A DNA stretch of 64,000 bases from Brevibacterium permense (GTDB lineage: Bacteria > Actinomycetota > Actinomycetes > Actinomycetales > Brevibacteriaceae), in assembly GCF_013280495.1 (NCBI RefSeq), contig NZ_JABSSX010000007.1, forward strand, positions 1 to 64,000, given 5' to 3'. Each line of letters starts with the position of its first letter. Within the stretch, counting starts at the first letter, position 1. A model generated the notes under the pieces. It did not search any database. It saw only the letters and a program-made list of their open reading frames with translations, and had not been told where the DNA came from. Positions 54,654-62,857 of the stretch are shown one piece after another. Both the position numbers and the translations under genes were made by a program.

Positions 54654-55244
54654 TCAGCGCACGTCGACGAGCGCATGGTCCTCTCGTCCCATGAGGTAGA
54701 GAAGCAGCTCGAGTGGTGCCCCGGTGATCGTCGCGGCCTCACCGCTGCCCTTCTTCCCAGCTGTGCGGATACCGAAGCCTGGAGCTTCGATCGTCACGGG
54801 CGCCTTCGCCTTCGCAGCGTAGGGCAGGAGGGCCACCTTCGTCTGTGCCCACACGGTCGCGGTCTCTGCTTGCGACAGCTGACGCGGAATCCATTCGATC
54901 GCGGCCCGGCGGATGTCTTCGTGGTGGACGAGGAACTCTGTCGTGTTCATCAGCGTTTCGACTCCCGGCAGGGCGCCCGGGGTCCACTTCGGCGGTGCGG
55001 CGACGAGTCCGAGCAGCCGGCTGAACGGCATCTCGGCGTACTCGTCTTCCTTCGCCTGCAGGCGGTCGGAGAACTTCGGCATGAAGATGCCCGCGGCGGC
55101 GCGGGGATGACGTTCGCGGATGACGAGGTGGGTGGCAAGGTCCCTGACCGTCCACCCTTCACACAGGGTGGGTGCGTCGTCCCCGGCGCGGCGGGCTGTG
55201 TCGACAAGGCGCAGTCGTTCGGCGCGAGCCAGATTGTCTCTCAT
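54654..55244 (-). CDS. TIGR03085-type metal-binding protein (maleylpyruvate isomerase/DinB-like fold)
   Basis: A 196-residue protein: ERLRLVDTARRAGDDAPTLCEGWTVRDLATHLVIRERHPRAA, TEFLVHHEDIRRA, and a C-terminal segment ITGAPLELLLYLMGREDHALVDV. The His residues of THLVIRE and VHHEDIRR match the metal site of the DinB/mycothiol-dependent maleylpyruvate isomerase superfamily. Members may use mycothiol, which fits an actinomycete; substrate unknown. ATG 55244 has GAGG and AAGACT upstream. It is next to a convergent-free sirtuin gene on the same strand. Confidence 0.85.
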   Translation of the reverse strand: MRDNLARAERLRLVDTARRAGDDAPTLCEGWTVRDLATHLVIRERHPRAAAGIFMPKFSDRLQAKEDEYAEMPFSRLLGLVAAPPKWTPGALPGVETLMNTTEFLVHHEDIRRAAIEWIPRQLSQAETATVWAQTKVALLPYAAKAKAPVTIEAPGFGIRTAGKKGSGEAATITGAPLELLLYLMGREDHALVDVR

Positions 55245-55311
55245 GATCCTCAGTCTTCCATTCCCGGCTTGGACTCCCCTGGATGCCTGGCCCACTCGCC
55301 GCCCGATCGCC

Positions 55312-56223
55312 TCACCTGGCGGCCCACGCAGTGACGAAGTCGGCGACGCGGGAGATCGACCGGAAGTCGGCGAATTCGTCTCCGCGAGTTGGCCCGTCGG
55401 TGACGATGACGACGGGTTTGCCTTCCTTCGCGGCGGCCCGAACGAACCGCAGTCCCGACAACACTGCCAGCGAGGACCCGAGCACCACGAGTCCGGCAGC
55501 CTCGTCGGCGATCCGATTGGCTGCCTGGACCCTGGCGGCCGGGACGGAATCGCCGAAGTAGACGACATCGGGTTTGAGCAGTCCACCGCATTCGGGGCAG
55601 TCGAGGACTGCGAATCCGGCGGTGTCCTCGAGTTCGACGTCGCCGTCGGGTGCGGTTTCGACGTCGATGGGGTCGATGCCGACCGCCTCGGCGAAGTCCG
55701 GGTTGAGTTCGCTCAGTCTCCGCTGTACCCAGTCGCGGTCGAACAGGTGTCCGTTGCTCAGGCAGATCACTCGGTCGAGGCTGCCGTGGAGGTCGATGAC
55801 GGGACTCGGCGCCGGCGCTCCGGCCTCTGTCGCACGGTCGGCGGCGACCGCCTCGGCGGCGGCCTGATGGAGTCCATCGACGTTCTGGGTGATGATTCCG
55901 GCCAAGGACAGCTCGGCCAGGGCGAGGTGGGCTTGGTTCGGTTGGGTGCTGCGCATCCGCGGCCAGCCCATCCACGATCGTGCCCAGTACCTGGCGCGCT
56001 GATCGGGGTGGGAGAGGAAAGTCTGGATCGTCATCGGATTCCGCGGCGGGGAATCCGGTCCGCGGTAGTCGGGCACGCCTGAGTCCGTGCTCATTCCCGC
56101 CCCGGTGAGCACCGCCCAGTCCGCGTCGGAATAGGTCTTCGTGAGGACGTCGATGATCGCGGCATCGGGGTGGCTGGCTTCCGGACGCACACGTCCGCGC
56201 AGGGGGTCGAAGATGACTGCCAT
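55312..56223 (-). CDS. Sir2-family NAD-dependent deacylase (sirtuin)
   Basis: A 303-residue sirtuin. NAD motifs GAGMSTDSGVPDYRG, ITQNVDGLH and catalytic His in IDLHGSL are intact; later VVYFGDSVP and VLGSSLAV. The zinc site is unusual: CPEC is present, but the first pair is CLSNGH, so Asn stands where a Cys is expected. Residues GVPDYRGP (Tyr for Phe) resemble SIRT4-like classes. It may act on acetyl or lipoyl-type lysine; not predictable. TACAGT 6 bases before ATG 56223 suggests leaderless transcription. Confidence 0.88.
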   Translation of the reverse strand: MAVIFDPLRGRVRPEASHPDAAIIDVLTKTYSDADWAVLTGAGMSTDSGVPDYRGPDSPPRNPMTIQTFLSHPDQRARYWARSWMGWPRMRSTQPNQAHLALAELSLAGIITQNVDGLHQAAAEAVAADRATEAGAPAPSPVIDLHGSLDRVICLSNGHLFDRDWVQRRLSELNPDFAEAVGIDPIDVETAPDGDVELEDTAGFAVLDCPECGGLLKPDVVYFGDSVPAARVQAANRIADEAAGLVVLGSSLAVLSGLRFVRAAAKEGKPVVIVTDGPTRGDEFADFRSISRVADFVTAWAAR

Positions 56224-56267
56224 GGCTCCACTGTAGACATCGGACCCGCCCCGTCGCCCAGTTAGGT

Positions 56268-56313
56268 GGGGCCAGATTGCCATTTTCGCGTCGAGAATGC
56301 GCAATCTGGCCCC
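56268..56313. repeat. Long imperfect palindrome upstream of the sirtuin
   Basis: ggggccagattgc at 56268-56280 pairs exactly with 56301-56313, and the inner arms (cattttcg / cgagaatg) extend it with one mismatch. It lies between the divergent sirtuin and flavodoxin genes, where a terminator is not needed. Confidence 0.7.
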
Positions 56314-56390
56314 TCTTAAGTCTCGCCGGCGGGGCGCGCCTGCGACAGCAAGGGGCTGACCGGGCGCTCGCCGAGGTCTAAGGTGGGAAT

Positions 56391-56840
56391 ATGGTCAAGG
56401 TTCTGCTCGTCCATCATTCCCCGTCCGCCGCCACAGCACAGATAGCAGAGGCGGCCGAATCCGGACTGCGCATGCCCGAGCTCGGCGACATCGACGTCAC
56501 CGTCCGTCCGGCCCTGGAGGCGAGCGTCGAAGATGTGCTCGCCGCCGATGCCTATGTGCTCGGCACGACCGCGAACTTCGGCTATATCTCCGGTGCCCTC
56601 AAGCACTTCTTCGACACCACCTATGACGCGGTGCGCGAACCGACCGCCGGCAGACCGTTCTCCTATTGGATTCACGGCGGCTACGACACGACCGGCGCCG
56701 AGACTGCGATGAAGCAGATCACGACGGGCCTGGGCTGGAAGCTCGCTTTCGATCCCCTCATCGTCACCGGCGAAGTCACCGAGGAACATTTGGAGCGGGC
56801 CACAGAGCTCGCGGCCACAGTCGCAGTCTCCACCCCCTAA
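56391..56840 (+). CDS. Flavodoxin/NAD(P)H-dependent oxidoreductase-like protein
   Basis: A 149-residue flavodoxin-fold protein: VLLVHHSPSAATAQIAEAAESGL (FMN phosphate loop), AYVLGTTANFGYISGALKHFFDTTYD (WrbA/flavodoxin-like second loop), and IHGGYDTTGAETAMKQI. It probably binds FMN and reduces small substrates or carries electrons. TAAGGT 6 bases before ATG 56391 marks it as leaderless. Its last codons and TAA stop lie in palindromic repeat copy 2. Confidence 0.82.
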   Translation: MVKVLLVHHSPSAATAQIAEAAESGLRMPELGDIDVTVRPALEASVEDVLAADAYVLGTTANFGYISGALKHFFDTTYDAVREPTAGRPFSYWIHGGYDTTGAETAMKQITTGLGWKLAFDPLIVTGEVTEEHLERATELAATVAVSTP

Positions 56841-56903
56841 TTGCTACCTGAGGGCGGCCCAGCAACCTCGCGCGGGGTTGCTGGGCCGCCGTCAGGTAGC
56901 AAC
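56834..56903. repeat. Palindromic repeat element, copy 2
   Basis: Arms at 56841-56867 and 56876-56902 (27 bp, one mismatch, 8-nt loop) share the sequence cctgacggcggcccagcaacc with copy 1 at 38047-38106, allowing that mismatch. Identity extends leftward through ccaccccctaattgctacc, which includes the flavodoxin gene's stop. Confidence 0.85.
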
Positions 56904-56918
56904 GGGGAAGTTTGAGGT

Positions 56919-56971
56919 GAAAGTACTTTCTAATATGGAAAGTAGTTGGTACTGTGGAATTACTTCCACAG
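56919..56971 (+). promoter_or_regulatory. Promoter with three stacked palindromes before the membrane protein/HTH operon
   Basis: GAAAGTACTTTC (56919-56930) is a perfect palindrome. ACTTTC-TAATATG-GAAAGT (56925-56943) overlaps it and wraps a -10 box TAATAT (56931-56936). CTGTGGAA-ttac-TTCCACAG (56952-56971) is a perfect hairpin in the leader. The first two look like operator sites for the HTH protein encoded by the second gene. Confidence 0.65.
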
Positions 56972-56997
56972 AGCAACCCCCAATCAGAGGAACCGAC

Positions 56998-57420
56998 ATG
57001 AACGCCGACCCCACCCCACAGCAGGCTGCAGATCTTCTCAACCAGGTCGAAGCGAACCAGTCCCAGGCGCGCAGCGGCGATGCGTGGCCGCTGGTCACAC
57101 TGCTCTTCGTCCTCTCTGCCGGACTCTCCGTCGGACTCATGGCCATCGGCATCATCGACGACAACACCACCCAGCTCATCATCGCCGGAGCCGGACTGAG
57201 CTGGATCATTCCCGCCCTGGTCGTCTACCTCGCCAAGGCCCTGTCCTGGAGCCGCCGCTCCACGGCCCTGCTGCTGACATGGCTGGGCGTCATCATCGTC
57301 GCCTTCATCGCCGGCGTCATGGCCGATTCGTTCGCAGCCGGCGGTCCGATCCCGTTCATCGCCGCAGGACTGCTGTGGGTCGCCGCCCCGGTCTTCTCCC
57401 TGCTGGCCCTGCGCCGCTGA
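56998..57420 (+). CDS. Four-helix membrane protein, unrecognised, partner of the HTH gene
   Basis: A 140-residue protein with an acidic N-terminus (NADPTPQQAADLLNQVEANQ) and four hydrophobic helices (LVTLLFVLSAGLSVGLMAIG; LIIAGAGLSWIIPALVVYLA; ALLLTWLGVIIVAFIAGVM; FIAAGLLWVAAPVFSLLAL). AGAGG precedes ATG. I recognise no family. It lies 13 bases before a winged-helix gene and shares its palindrome-rich promoter, so the regulator probably controls this operon. Confidence 0.75.
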   Translation: MNADPTPQQAADLLNQVEANQSQARSGDAWPLVTLLFVLSAGLSVGLMAIGIIDDNTTQLIIAGAGLSWIIPALVVYLAKALSWSRRSTALLLTWLGVIIVAFIAGVMADSFAAGGPIPFIAAGLLWVAAPVFSLLALRR

Positions 57421-57433
57421 GGAGGGACCGACG

Positions 57434-57817
57434 ATGACTGCGAAACAGAACTCGATGACAGACTCCGCCGACGATCGCGCAGACGGCACAGACTCAGCGG
57501 AGGAGAACGAAACGATCCCCCACCTCGGCGACTCTCTGACCCGCCTCGAACCGGAGCTCAACAACCCCACGAGGCTCGGCATCGTCTCGAGCCTGAAGAA
57601 TCGGGACAGAGCCGAGTTCAAACTGCTGCGCGACAGTCTCGGCGTCTCCGATTCCGTGCTCTCCCGGCACATCACCGCACTCGAGAAGGCCGGAATGGTC
57701 GAGGTGAACAAAGGGTACGTGGGCAAACGCCCGCGCACCTGGGTCTCGATCAGCAAAAACGGGAGCAGACGACTCGAGGCACACATCCAAGCACTGCGGG
57801 AACTGGCCGGAGCATAG
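57434..57817 (+). CDS. Winged-helix transcriptional regulator (HTH_34/MarR-like)
   Basis: A 127-residue protein with a 40-residue acidic N-terminus and a winged helix: LNNPTRLGIVSSLKNRDRAEFKLLRDSLGVSDSVLSRHITALEKAGMVEVNKGYVGKRPRTWVSISKNG. This is the small dimeric HTH_34 type that often represses a neighbouring membrane protein gene. GGAGGGA before ATG 57434. It presumably binds the GAAAGTACTTTC-type sites upstream of the operon. No ligand domain is present. Confidence 0.85.
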   Translation: MTAKQNSMTDSADDRADGTDSAEENETIPHLGDSLTRLEPELNNPTRLGIVSSLKNRDRAEFKLLRDSLGVSDSVLSRHITALEKAGMVEVNKGYVGKRPRTWVSISKNGSRRLEAHIQALRELAGA

Positions 57818-57872
57818 CCCTGGAAATCACTATTCCCCCTGGTGAGAAGATCGGCTAGGGTGAGGGAAACCG

Positions 57873-59294
57873 ATGCAGGGAGGCATGATGACCACACCGA
57901 CGAGCACCGAGATCCCGTTCCTCGAACTCCACGAAGTCTCAACACTCATTCGGACCAGGCAGCTGACCTCGCGCGAGGTCACCGAAGCGATGCTCGAACG
58001 CGTCGCCGACCTCGAACCCCGACTCCAGGCCTTCGCCACGGTCATGACCGAATCCGCCCTCGCCGAGGCCGACCGCGCCGATGCGCTCCTGTCCCGCGGG
58101 AACTGGCTCGGCGATCTGCACGGTGTCCCCGTGGCGGTGAAGGATCTTGCGAACACCCACGACGCACCGACCGGTGCAGGCACCACGATCCATGCGGACT
58201 TCCGCCCAGATTACGATGCCACCGTCGTCGCTCGTCTGCGAACCGCCGGAGCCGTCATCCTCGGCAAACTGCGTCTGACCGAGGGGGCATTCGCCGGTCA
58301 CCATCCCGACCTGCCGACCCCGGTCAACCCGTGGGATGCCGACGCCTGGTCGGGGGTGTCCTCCTCGGGGTCCGGTGTGGCCACTGCAGCCGGGCTCTGC
58401 TTCGCCGCTCTCGGCTCGGACACCGGCGGATCGATCCGCCTTCCGTCCTCGGCCAATGGCGTCACTGGGCTCAAGCCGACCTGGGGCCGGGTCTCCCGCT
58501 ACGGCATCTTCGCACTCGCTCCCAGCCTCGATCACATCGGGCCGATGACCCGCAGCTCCCGTGATGCCGCGATCGTGCTACGGGCCATCGCCGGCCACGA
58601 TCCGGCCGATCCCACCTCGTCGCTCGAACCGGTACCGGACTACCCGCAGACGTTGCGCGTCGACCGCGCCCCGGTCGTCGGTTTCGACCGCAAGCTGGCC
58701 GAAGAGCACTTCGACGCTGCGACGAATGCGATGCTCGAGGACACCATCGAGACGGTGACCGACCTGGGCTGGCGGGTGCTCGAGGTCGAGACTCCCGGAT
58801 TTGAGGCCGCGGCCAAGGAATGGACGGCTCTGTGCGGGGTCGAGACCGCCGGTGTCCACTCGGAGACGTACACGGCCCGGGCGGACGAATACGGTCCCGA
58901 CCTGTCCGGTCTCATCGAGATCGGGCGCGGACTCTCCGCCATCGACTACCACCGGCTGCTCGAATCGCGGAGAGACTTCACCGGCCGAATGCGCACCCTC
59001 ATGGCCGATATCGATCTGCTCCTGCTGCCGGGAATCGGCGTCGGCTCACCGACGATTGCGCAGATGGCGAACCTGGGTTCCGACCAGAAGCTGTTCGCCG
59101 CGGTCACCGTGCCGACGGCACCGATCGACAACTGCGGAATGCCGTCGATCACTCTGCCCGCAGGGTTCACCGAAAGGGGCACTCCCCTGGCAGCCCAGTT
59201 CGTCGGCGGTGACTTCCAGGAGGCGCACGTTCTGGCCGCCGGTCACGCCTTCCAGCAGGTCACGGACTTCCACACCCGCCACCCCAAGTTGTAG
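57873..59294 (+). CDS. Amidase (amidase signature family)
   Basis: A 473-residue serine hydrolase. Ser-cisSer-Lys triad: Lys90 in VPVAVKDLANT, cis-Ser in SGVSSSGSGVATAAG (163-165), and nucleophile Ser187 in GSDTGGSIRLPSS. It is normal in length. Members include amidases, Asn-/Glu-tRNA amidotransferase GatA and allophanate hydrolase; the absence of GatB/C nearby argues for a free amidase. AGGGAAACCG precedes ATG 57873, preferred over ATG 57885 or 57888. TAGGGT at about 57855 may be the -10. Confidence 0.9.
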   Translation: MQGGMMTTPTSTEIPFLELHEVSTLIRTRQLTSREVTEAMLERVADLEPRLQAFATVMTESALAEADRADALLSRGNWLGDLHGVPVAVKDLANTHDAPTGAGTTIHADFRPDYDATVVARLRTAGAVILGKLRLTEGAFAGHHPDLPTPVNPWDADAWSGVSSSGSGVATAAGLCFAALGSDTGGSIRLPSSANGVTGLKPTWGRVSRYGIFALAPSLDHIGPMTRSSRDAAIVLRAIAGHDPADPTSSLEPVPDYPQTLRVDRAPVVGFDRKLAEEHFDAATNAMLEDTIETVTDLGWRVLEVETPGFEAAAKEWTALCGVETAGVHSETYTARADEYGPDLSGLIEIGRGLSAIDYHRLLESRRDFTGRMRTLMADIDLLLLPGIGVGSPTIAQMANLGSDQKLFAAVTVPTAPIDNCGMPSITLPAGFTERGTPLAAQFVGGDFQEAHVLAAGHAFQQVTDFHTRHPKL

Positions 59295-59309
59295 AAGCAG
59301 CACCGCGGC

Positions 59310-59975
59310 TTACTTCGCCGCGTTGCGGGCCACCATCTCCGTGATCCAGGTCGGGGCGAAGGGTGAGGTGCAGCCGGGCGAAGTCGGGTAGTCGCGGAGC
59401 ACGCCGAGGCGCTCTCCGATGTCGATGGCCCGGTTCCGCAGGTCCGGGTTCTCGATGCCGATATAGGACAGCGTCTCGTTCATCGCCCACTGCAGGCGCT
59501 CGGGGGCATCGGCCATCTCGGCCTCGATCACGTCCAGCAGACCGGACTCGTCGAGGCCTTCAGGTTTCCGGTTCACCCGTTCGCTCGTCAGCGTCCATCC
59601 GGCGGAGGCGACCACGGGATCCGGATCGTCCATCCACGAACCGCGCAGCGCCTCGGCGTGGGGCGATTTCTTGACGATATAGCTGACCAGCCAACCGTGG
59701 ACCTTCGGGACACGCGAGTCACGCAGCATCTCATCGAGCTGTGCTTCGCTCCAGGCCTTCGGACGCATGATGAGGATCGCGACGAGGCGGGCCGCAGTGT
59801 CACCGGAGTCCCACAGTTCGGCGGCGAGCTCATCGTTCTTCTTCAGGTCCTTCGCCACGGCGCGCAGCTTCGTCAGGTTGACCGCGTGGTCGTCGCCGTG
59901 GCGGGCGTTGACGGCGCGGATTTTCTCGTTCTCGAGCGAGGCCAGCGTGGCGAGCACCTCGGTGCTGGTGGTCAA
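59310..59975 (-). CDS. DNA alkylation repair protein (AlkD-like HEAT repeats)
   Basis: A 221-residue all-helical protein in the AlkD-like pattern: NLTKLRAVAKDLKKNDELAAELWDSGDTAARLVAILIMRPK, SYIVKKSPHAEALRGSWMDDPDPVVASAGWTLTSERVNRK, and an end with LQWAMNETLSYIGIENPDLRNRAIDIGERLGVL. AlkD flips or recognises bulky alkylpurines; the key Trp/Asp residues cannot be confirmed by eye. The start is TTG 59975, supported by AGGAGGACACC; the TTG-initiated frame is the only one with this site. Confidence 0.82.
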   Translation of the reverse strand: MTTSTEVLATLASLENEKIRAVNARHGDDHAVNLTKLRAVAKDLKKNDELAAELWDSGDTAARLVAILIMRPKAWSEAQLDEMLRDSRVPKVHGWLVSYIVKKSPHAEALRGSWMDDPDPVVASAGWTLTSERVNRKPEGLDESGLLDVIEAEMADAPERLQWAMNETLSYIGIENPDLRNRAIDIGERLGVLRDYPTSPGCTSPFAPTWITEMVARNAAK

Positions 59976-59990
59976 GGTGTCCTCCTAGGA

Positions 59991-61160
59991 TCAGTCATCA
60001 TCATCGGCATGCGGGGAGGCATCGATTTCGGCGCGCGTCCTCTTCGCACTGCTGAAGCCGACGATGACGACGAGCATGCCGACGACGGCCCCGATGACGG
60101 TTTCGATGGCACGCGAGGCCAACAGCTCCGGAACCGGGTGCGGGCTGCCGATCTGGGTCATGAGCAGTGCCAACGGAGTGATGAAGAGCAGAGCCACCGA
60201 ATAGTTGCGCAGCACGAAGATCTCGGCGAGGAACTGCAGCAGGATCACCCACACCACCAGCTGCCACGCTTCGGTGGGGAACGAGAGCAGGAACGCTGTG
60301 ACGATCACGCCCAGCAGGGTTCCGACCACCCGGTGGACGCCGCGCTTGAGACGGGCCGAACGGCCGGGCGGAGTGATCGGTGCGACCGCCGCGACCATCG
60401 CCCAATAGCTGTGGGACAGAAGCGGGAGCACACCGATGAGCAGGGTGCCGAGGACTCCGGCGATGAACGGGGCGATAGTGAATCGGGCGGCGTGGGCTGC
60501 CAGATCAGCCTTGCCCACCGGCGACAGCCCGACGCGCACATAGGTCTCCTTCTCCGGAGGCATGCGTTCGCCGGCGTAGTGGGCGAGCGCTCCGAGACCG
60601 ATGCACACCAGCGCCGAGGCGGCCGCCACACCCATTGCCACCGGCACAGATGCGCCGCCCGGAATGGATCCGACGGCTCCTGTGGCGAAGATGAAGAAGA
60701 TCGACCCGCCGGGTTTGAGCCGGAAGCGCAGGGCGATGGCCGCACCCGCACCGGACACGAGTGAGGTGATGACGACGAGCACCCAGACCGAAGCTCCGAG
60801 GCTGCTGAGCAGGGCGCCGATGCCCACGCAGACGACGAGGACGGCGGCAGCGATCGACTGGCGTCTGGTCCGCGATCGTGGGGATTCGAAGCGCGCGTAG
60901 ATGCCGGTGAAGGCGCCGAAGGCGGCATAGACGGCGAGGTCGAGGCGGTCGATTCCGAGCAGCACGAGGAGCGGGATGGCGACTCCCAGGGCGATGCGGG
61001 ACGCGGGAATATGGTCGCGTTCGCCCGGTGGGATGCGGAAGAACTCCTGCAGGTGGCTCAAACGGGTTCGGCCTCTTTCGGCATCGGGAACGGACCCCGG
61101 TGACGGGATCGCTGACGTGGGTTGGTGAGCTGAGTGCTCCCTTCGATCGTAGTCCGTCAT
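59991..61160 (-). CDS. FUSC family membrane transporter
   Basis: A 389-residue protein with two sets of about 5-6 membrane helices (RIALGVAIPLLVLLGIDRLDLAVYAAFGAF... ; HSYWAMVAAVAPITPPGRSARLKRGVHRVVGTLLGVIVTAFLL), the FUSC/aromatic acid exporter layout with the conserved AxxxRxxxxxxGTxxG pattern. It probably exports an organic acid or drug. The N-terminal 45 residues are hydrophilic. It lies 15 bases after the truncated sigma factor gene on the same strand. Confidence 0.85.
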   Translation of the reverse strand: MTDYDRREHSAHQPTSAIPSPGSVPDAERGRTRLSHLQEFFRIPPGERDHIPASRIALGVAIPLLVLLGIDRLDLAVYAAFGAFTGIYARFESPRSRTRRQSIAAAVLVVCVGIGALLSSLGASVWVLVVITSLVSGAGAAIALRFRLKPGGSIFFIFATGAVGSIPGGASVPVAMGVAAASALVCIGLGALAHYAGERMPPEKETYVRVGLSPVGKADLAAHAARFTIAPFIAGVLGTLLIGVLPLLSHSYWAMVAAVAPITPPGRSARLKRGVHRVVGTLLGVIVTAFLLSFPTEAWQLVVWVILLQFLAEIFVLRNYSVALLFITPLALLMTQIGSPHPVPELLASRAIETVIGAVVGMLVVIVGFSSAKRTRAEIDASPHADDDD

Positions 61161-61175
61161 CGGGGCTGACGAATG

Positions 61176-62150
61176 TCATCTGCCGACAGGAGTGATCAAC
61201 CTCGCTCGCCGAGGCGGCCCACCGAGACCGTGACCACCGCCGTCATCGGCGTCTCGGTCACAGTCGGTGTCCTCGACGTTCTGCGCATCGGCGTGGAGTG
61301 CCGCGATGGCGGCCTGTGCCTGATATTGGCCGAGCTCATCTCGGGCAAGCGCCGCTTGCAGGATCTCGATGCCTTCGGCGATGAGCTTTCGGTCCCAGCG
61401 GGTGCGATCCTGATCGGCCAAGGCGACTAGGCGGCCGTCGGGACCGAATCGGGCATCGCGACGGGCATGGTGGAGCAGCATGAGCGCGAGCAGACCGTCC
61501 ATCTCGGCGGAGTCGATCATCGACGTAAGCGTGCGCGTCAGGCGGATCGCTTCGGCGACGAGATCGACATCGCCCGAGTGTCCTTCGTTGAACACGAGGT
61601 AGAGGGTGGTGAGCACCGAGGACAGGTCGCCGGGCCGGTTGAGTCGGGAGCCTGCGATCCTGGATTTGGCGCGGCTGATGCGCTGGGCCATCGTCGCCTC
61701 GGGCACCATATAGGCCTCGGCGATCTGCTTCGTCGTCAGTCCGCCCACCGCCCGCAGGGTCAGGGCTACCGCCGAGGCGGGGCTGAGGTCGGGATGGGCG
61801 CAGAGGATATAGAGGTCGAGGGCGTCATCAGCGTTTGGGACGTTGTCCGTTCCGGGTTCGGCCGAGCTTCCGGGTTCAACCAGACTGGCGGCCATGACCC
61901 GTTCCTCGCGTTTCATCCGCGATCCTTCAGACCGCACGGTGTCGAGGAACTTCCGCCACGCCACCGTCACGAGCCAGCCCCGCCGGTCGCGGGGCGGGTC
62001 GGACGGCCACGATCGCAGGGCTTCGATGAGCGCGTCCTGAACGGCGTCCTCGGCGGTCGCGAAGTCTGCTCCACGACTGACGAGGATGCCGATCACGGCG
62101 GGGACGAGCTCACGCAGCTCCGCCTCGGCGAGGAGATCCGGATCGGTCAT
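61176..62150 (-). CDS. ECF sigma factor (ECF42-like) lacking its C-terminal domain
   Basis: A 324-residue sigma-70 family protein. Sigma2: ADFATAEDAVQDALIEALRSWPSDPPRDRRGWLVTVAWRKFLD. Sigma4: LTLRAVGGLTTKQIAEAYMVPEATMAQRISRAKSRI. The DUF6596 domain (VLTTLYLVFNEGHSGDVDLVAEAIRL...GLLALMLLHHARRDARF) follows. Family proteins are about 400 residues and continue after AAIAALHA with EDTDW and a TPR-like domain; here the sequence reads EDTDC and then a short Asp/Gly/Pro/Arg-rich unrelated end. The C-terminal domain, needed for activity in studied members, is gone. It is 24 bases after its usual YCII partner. Confidence 0.85.
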   Translation of the reverse strand: MTDPDLLAEAELRELVPAVIGILVSRGADFATAEDAVQDALIEALRSWPSDPPRDRRGWLVTVAWRKFLDTVRSEGSRMKREERVMAASLVEPGSSAEPGTDNVPNADDALDLYILCAHPDLSPASAVALTLRAVGGLTTKQIAEAYMVPEATMAQRISRAKSRIAGSRLNRPGDLSSVLTTLYLVFNEGHSGDVDLVAEAIRLTRTLTSMIDSAEMDGLLALMLLHHARRDARFGPDGRLVALADQDRTRWDRKLIAEGIEILQAALARDELGQYQAQAAIAALHADAQNVEDTDCDRDADDGGGHGLGGPPRRARLITPVGR

Positions 62151-62174
62151 CGCGGACTCCGTTCGCGTCCCTGA

Positions 62175-62582
62175 TCATTCGTCCACGCTGGGTGCGTGGT
62201 CGAGAAAGGGGCGCAGTTCGAGCCATTCGTTGATCGGCTCTCCTCCCTTGCCCGGTGCGGCGGACAGCTCACCGGCGAGTTCGAGAGCCCGGTCGTAGTT
62301 CTCGACGTCGATGACCATCCACCCGGCGATGAGGTCCTTCGTCTCGGGGAAGGGACCGTCGGTGACCGGAGGCTTGCCCGGTCCGCCGGATCGGACGAAG
62401 GCGCCCTCGGGCGAGAGCGCCTGGGAGTCGACGAATTCGCCGGAGTCCTTGAGTCTGTCGGCGAAGGCGTTCATATACCCCACATGTGCGTCGACCTCGT
62501 CGGGACTCCACTGATCCATCGGGGTGTAATCCATATACTGCTCCGGCATCCGATAGTGCTTGAGCATGAGGTACTTGGCCAT
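62175..62582 (-). CDS. YCII-related (DGPF) protein, partner of ECF42 sigma factors
   Basis: A 135-residue ferredoxin-like-fold protein with the defining motif VTDGPFPETKDLIAGWMVIDV, plus KYLMLKHYRMP at the start. DGPF proteins are routinely encoded next to ECF42 sigma factors and are probable targets or partners. AAGGAGACCGTC before ATG 62582 fixes the start. Whether it can still work is open, since its sigma factor is truncated. Confidence 0.9.
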   Translation of the reverse strand: MAKYLMLKHYRMPEQYMDYTPMDQWSPDEVDAHVGYMNAFADRLKDSGEFVDSQALSPEGAFVRSGGPGKPPVTDGPFPETKDLIAGWMVIDVENYDRALELAGELSAAPGKGGEPINEWLELRPFLDHAPSVDE

Positions 62583-62857
62583 GACGGTCTCCTTGTCTCG
62601 TGCCGCTCGCACGGGTTGTGCTCGCTGACATGTCTGGGACGCAGCCGGAAGCGTGTTCTCGACATCGGCGGCGAAGATTTCTCGAATCTCTTCGGCTCCA
62701 GTCATCGAACACAATCCCAGAATAGGCCGATGTGTCCGTCCTGGAACATGCGTCACCGGATCCGAACACGAATCGGCCCAGGTCACGGCTCCGCGCTGAG
62801 AGGCTTGTCTTGTACGAAACACCGACAGCATTTTGCACACGAGACCAGGAGCAGATC

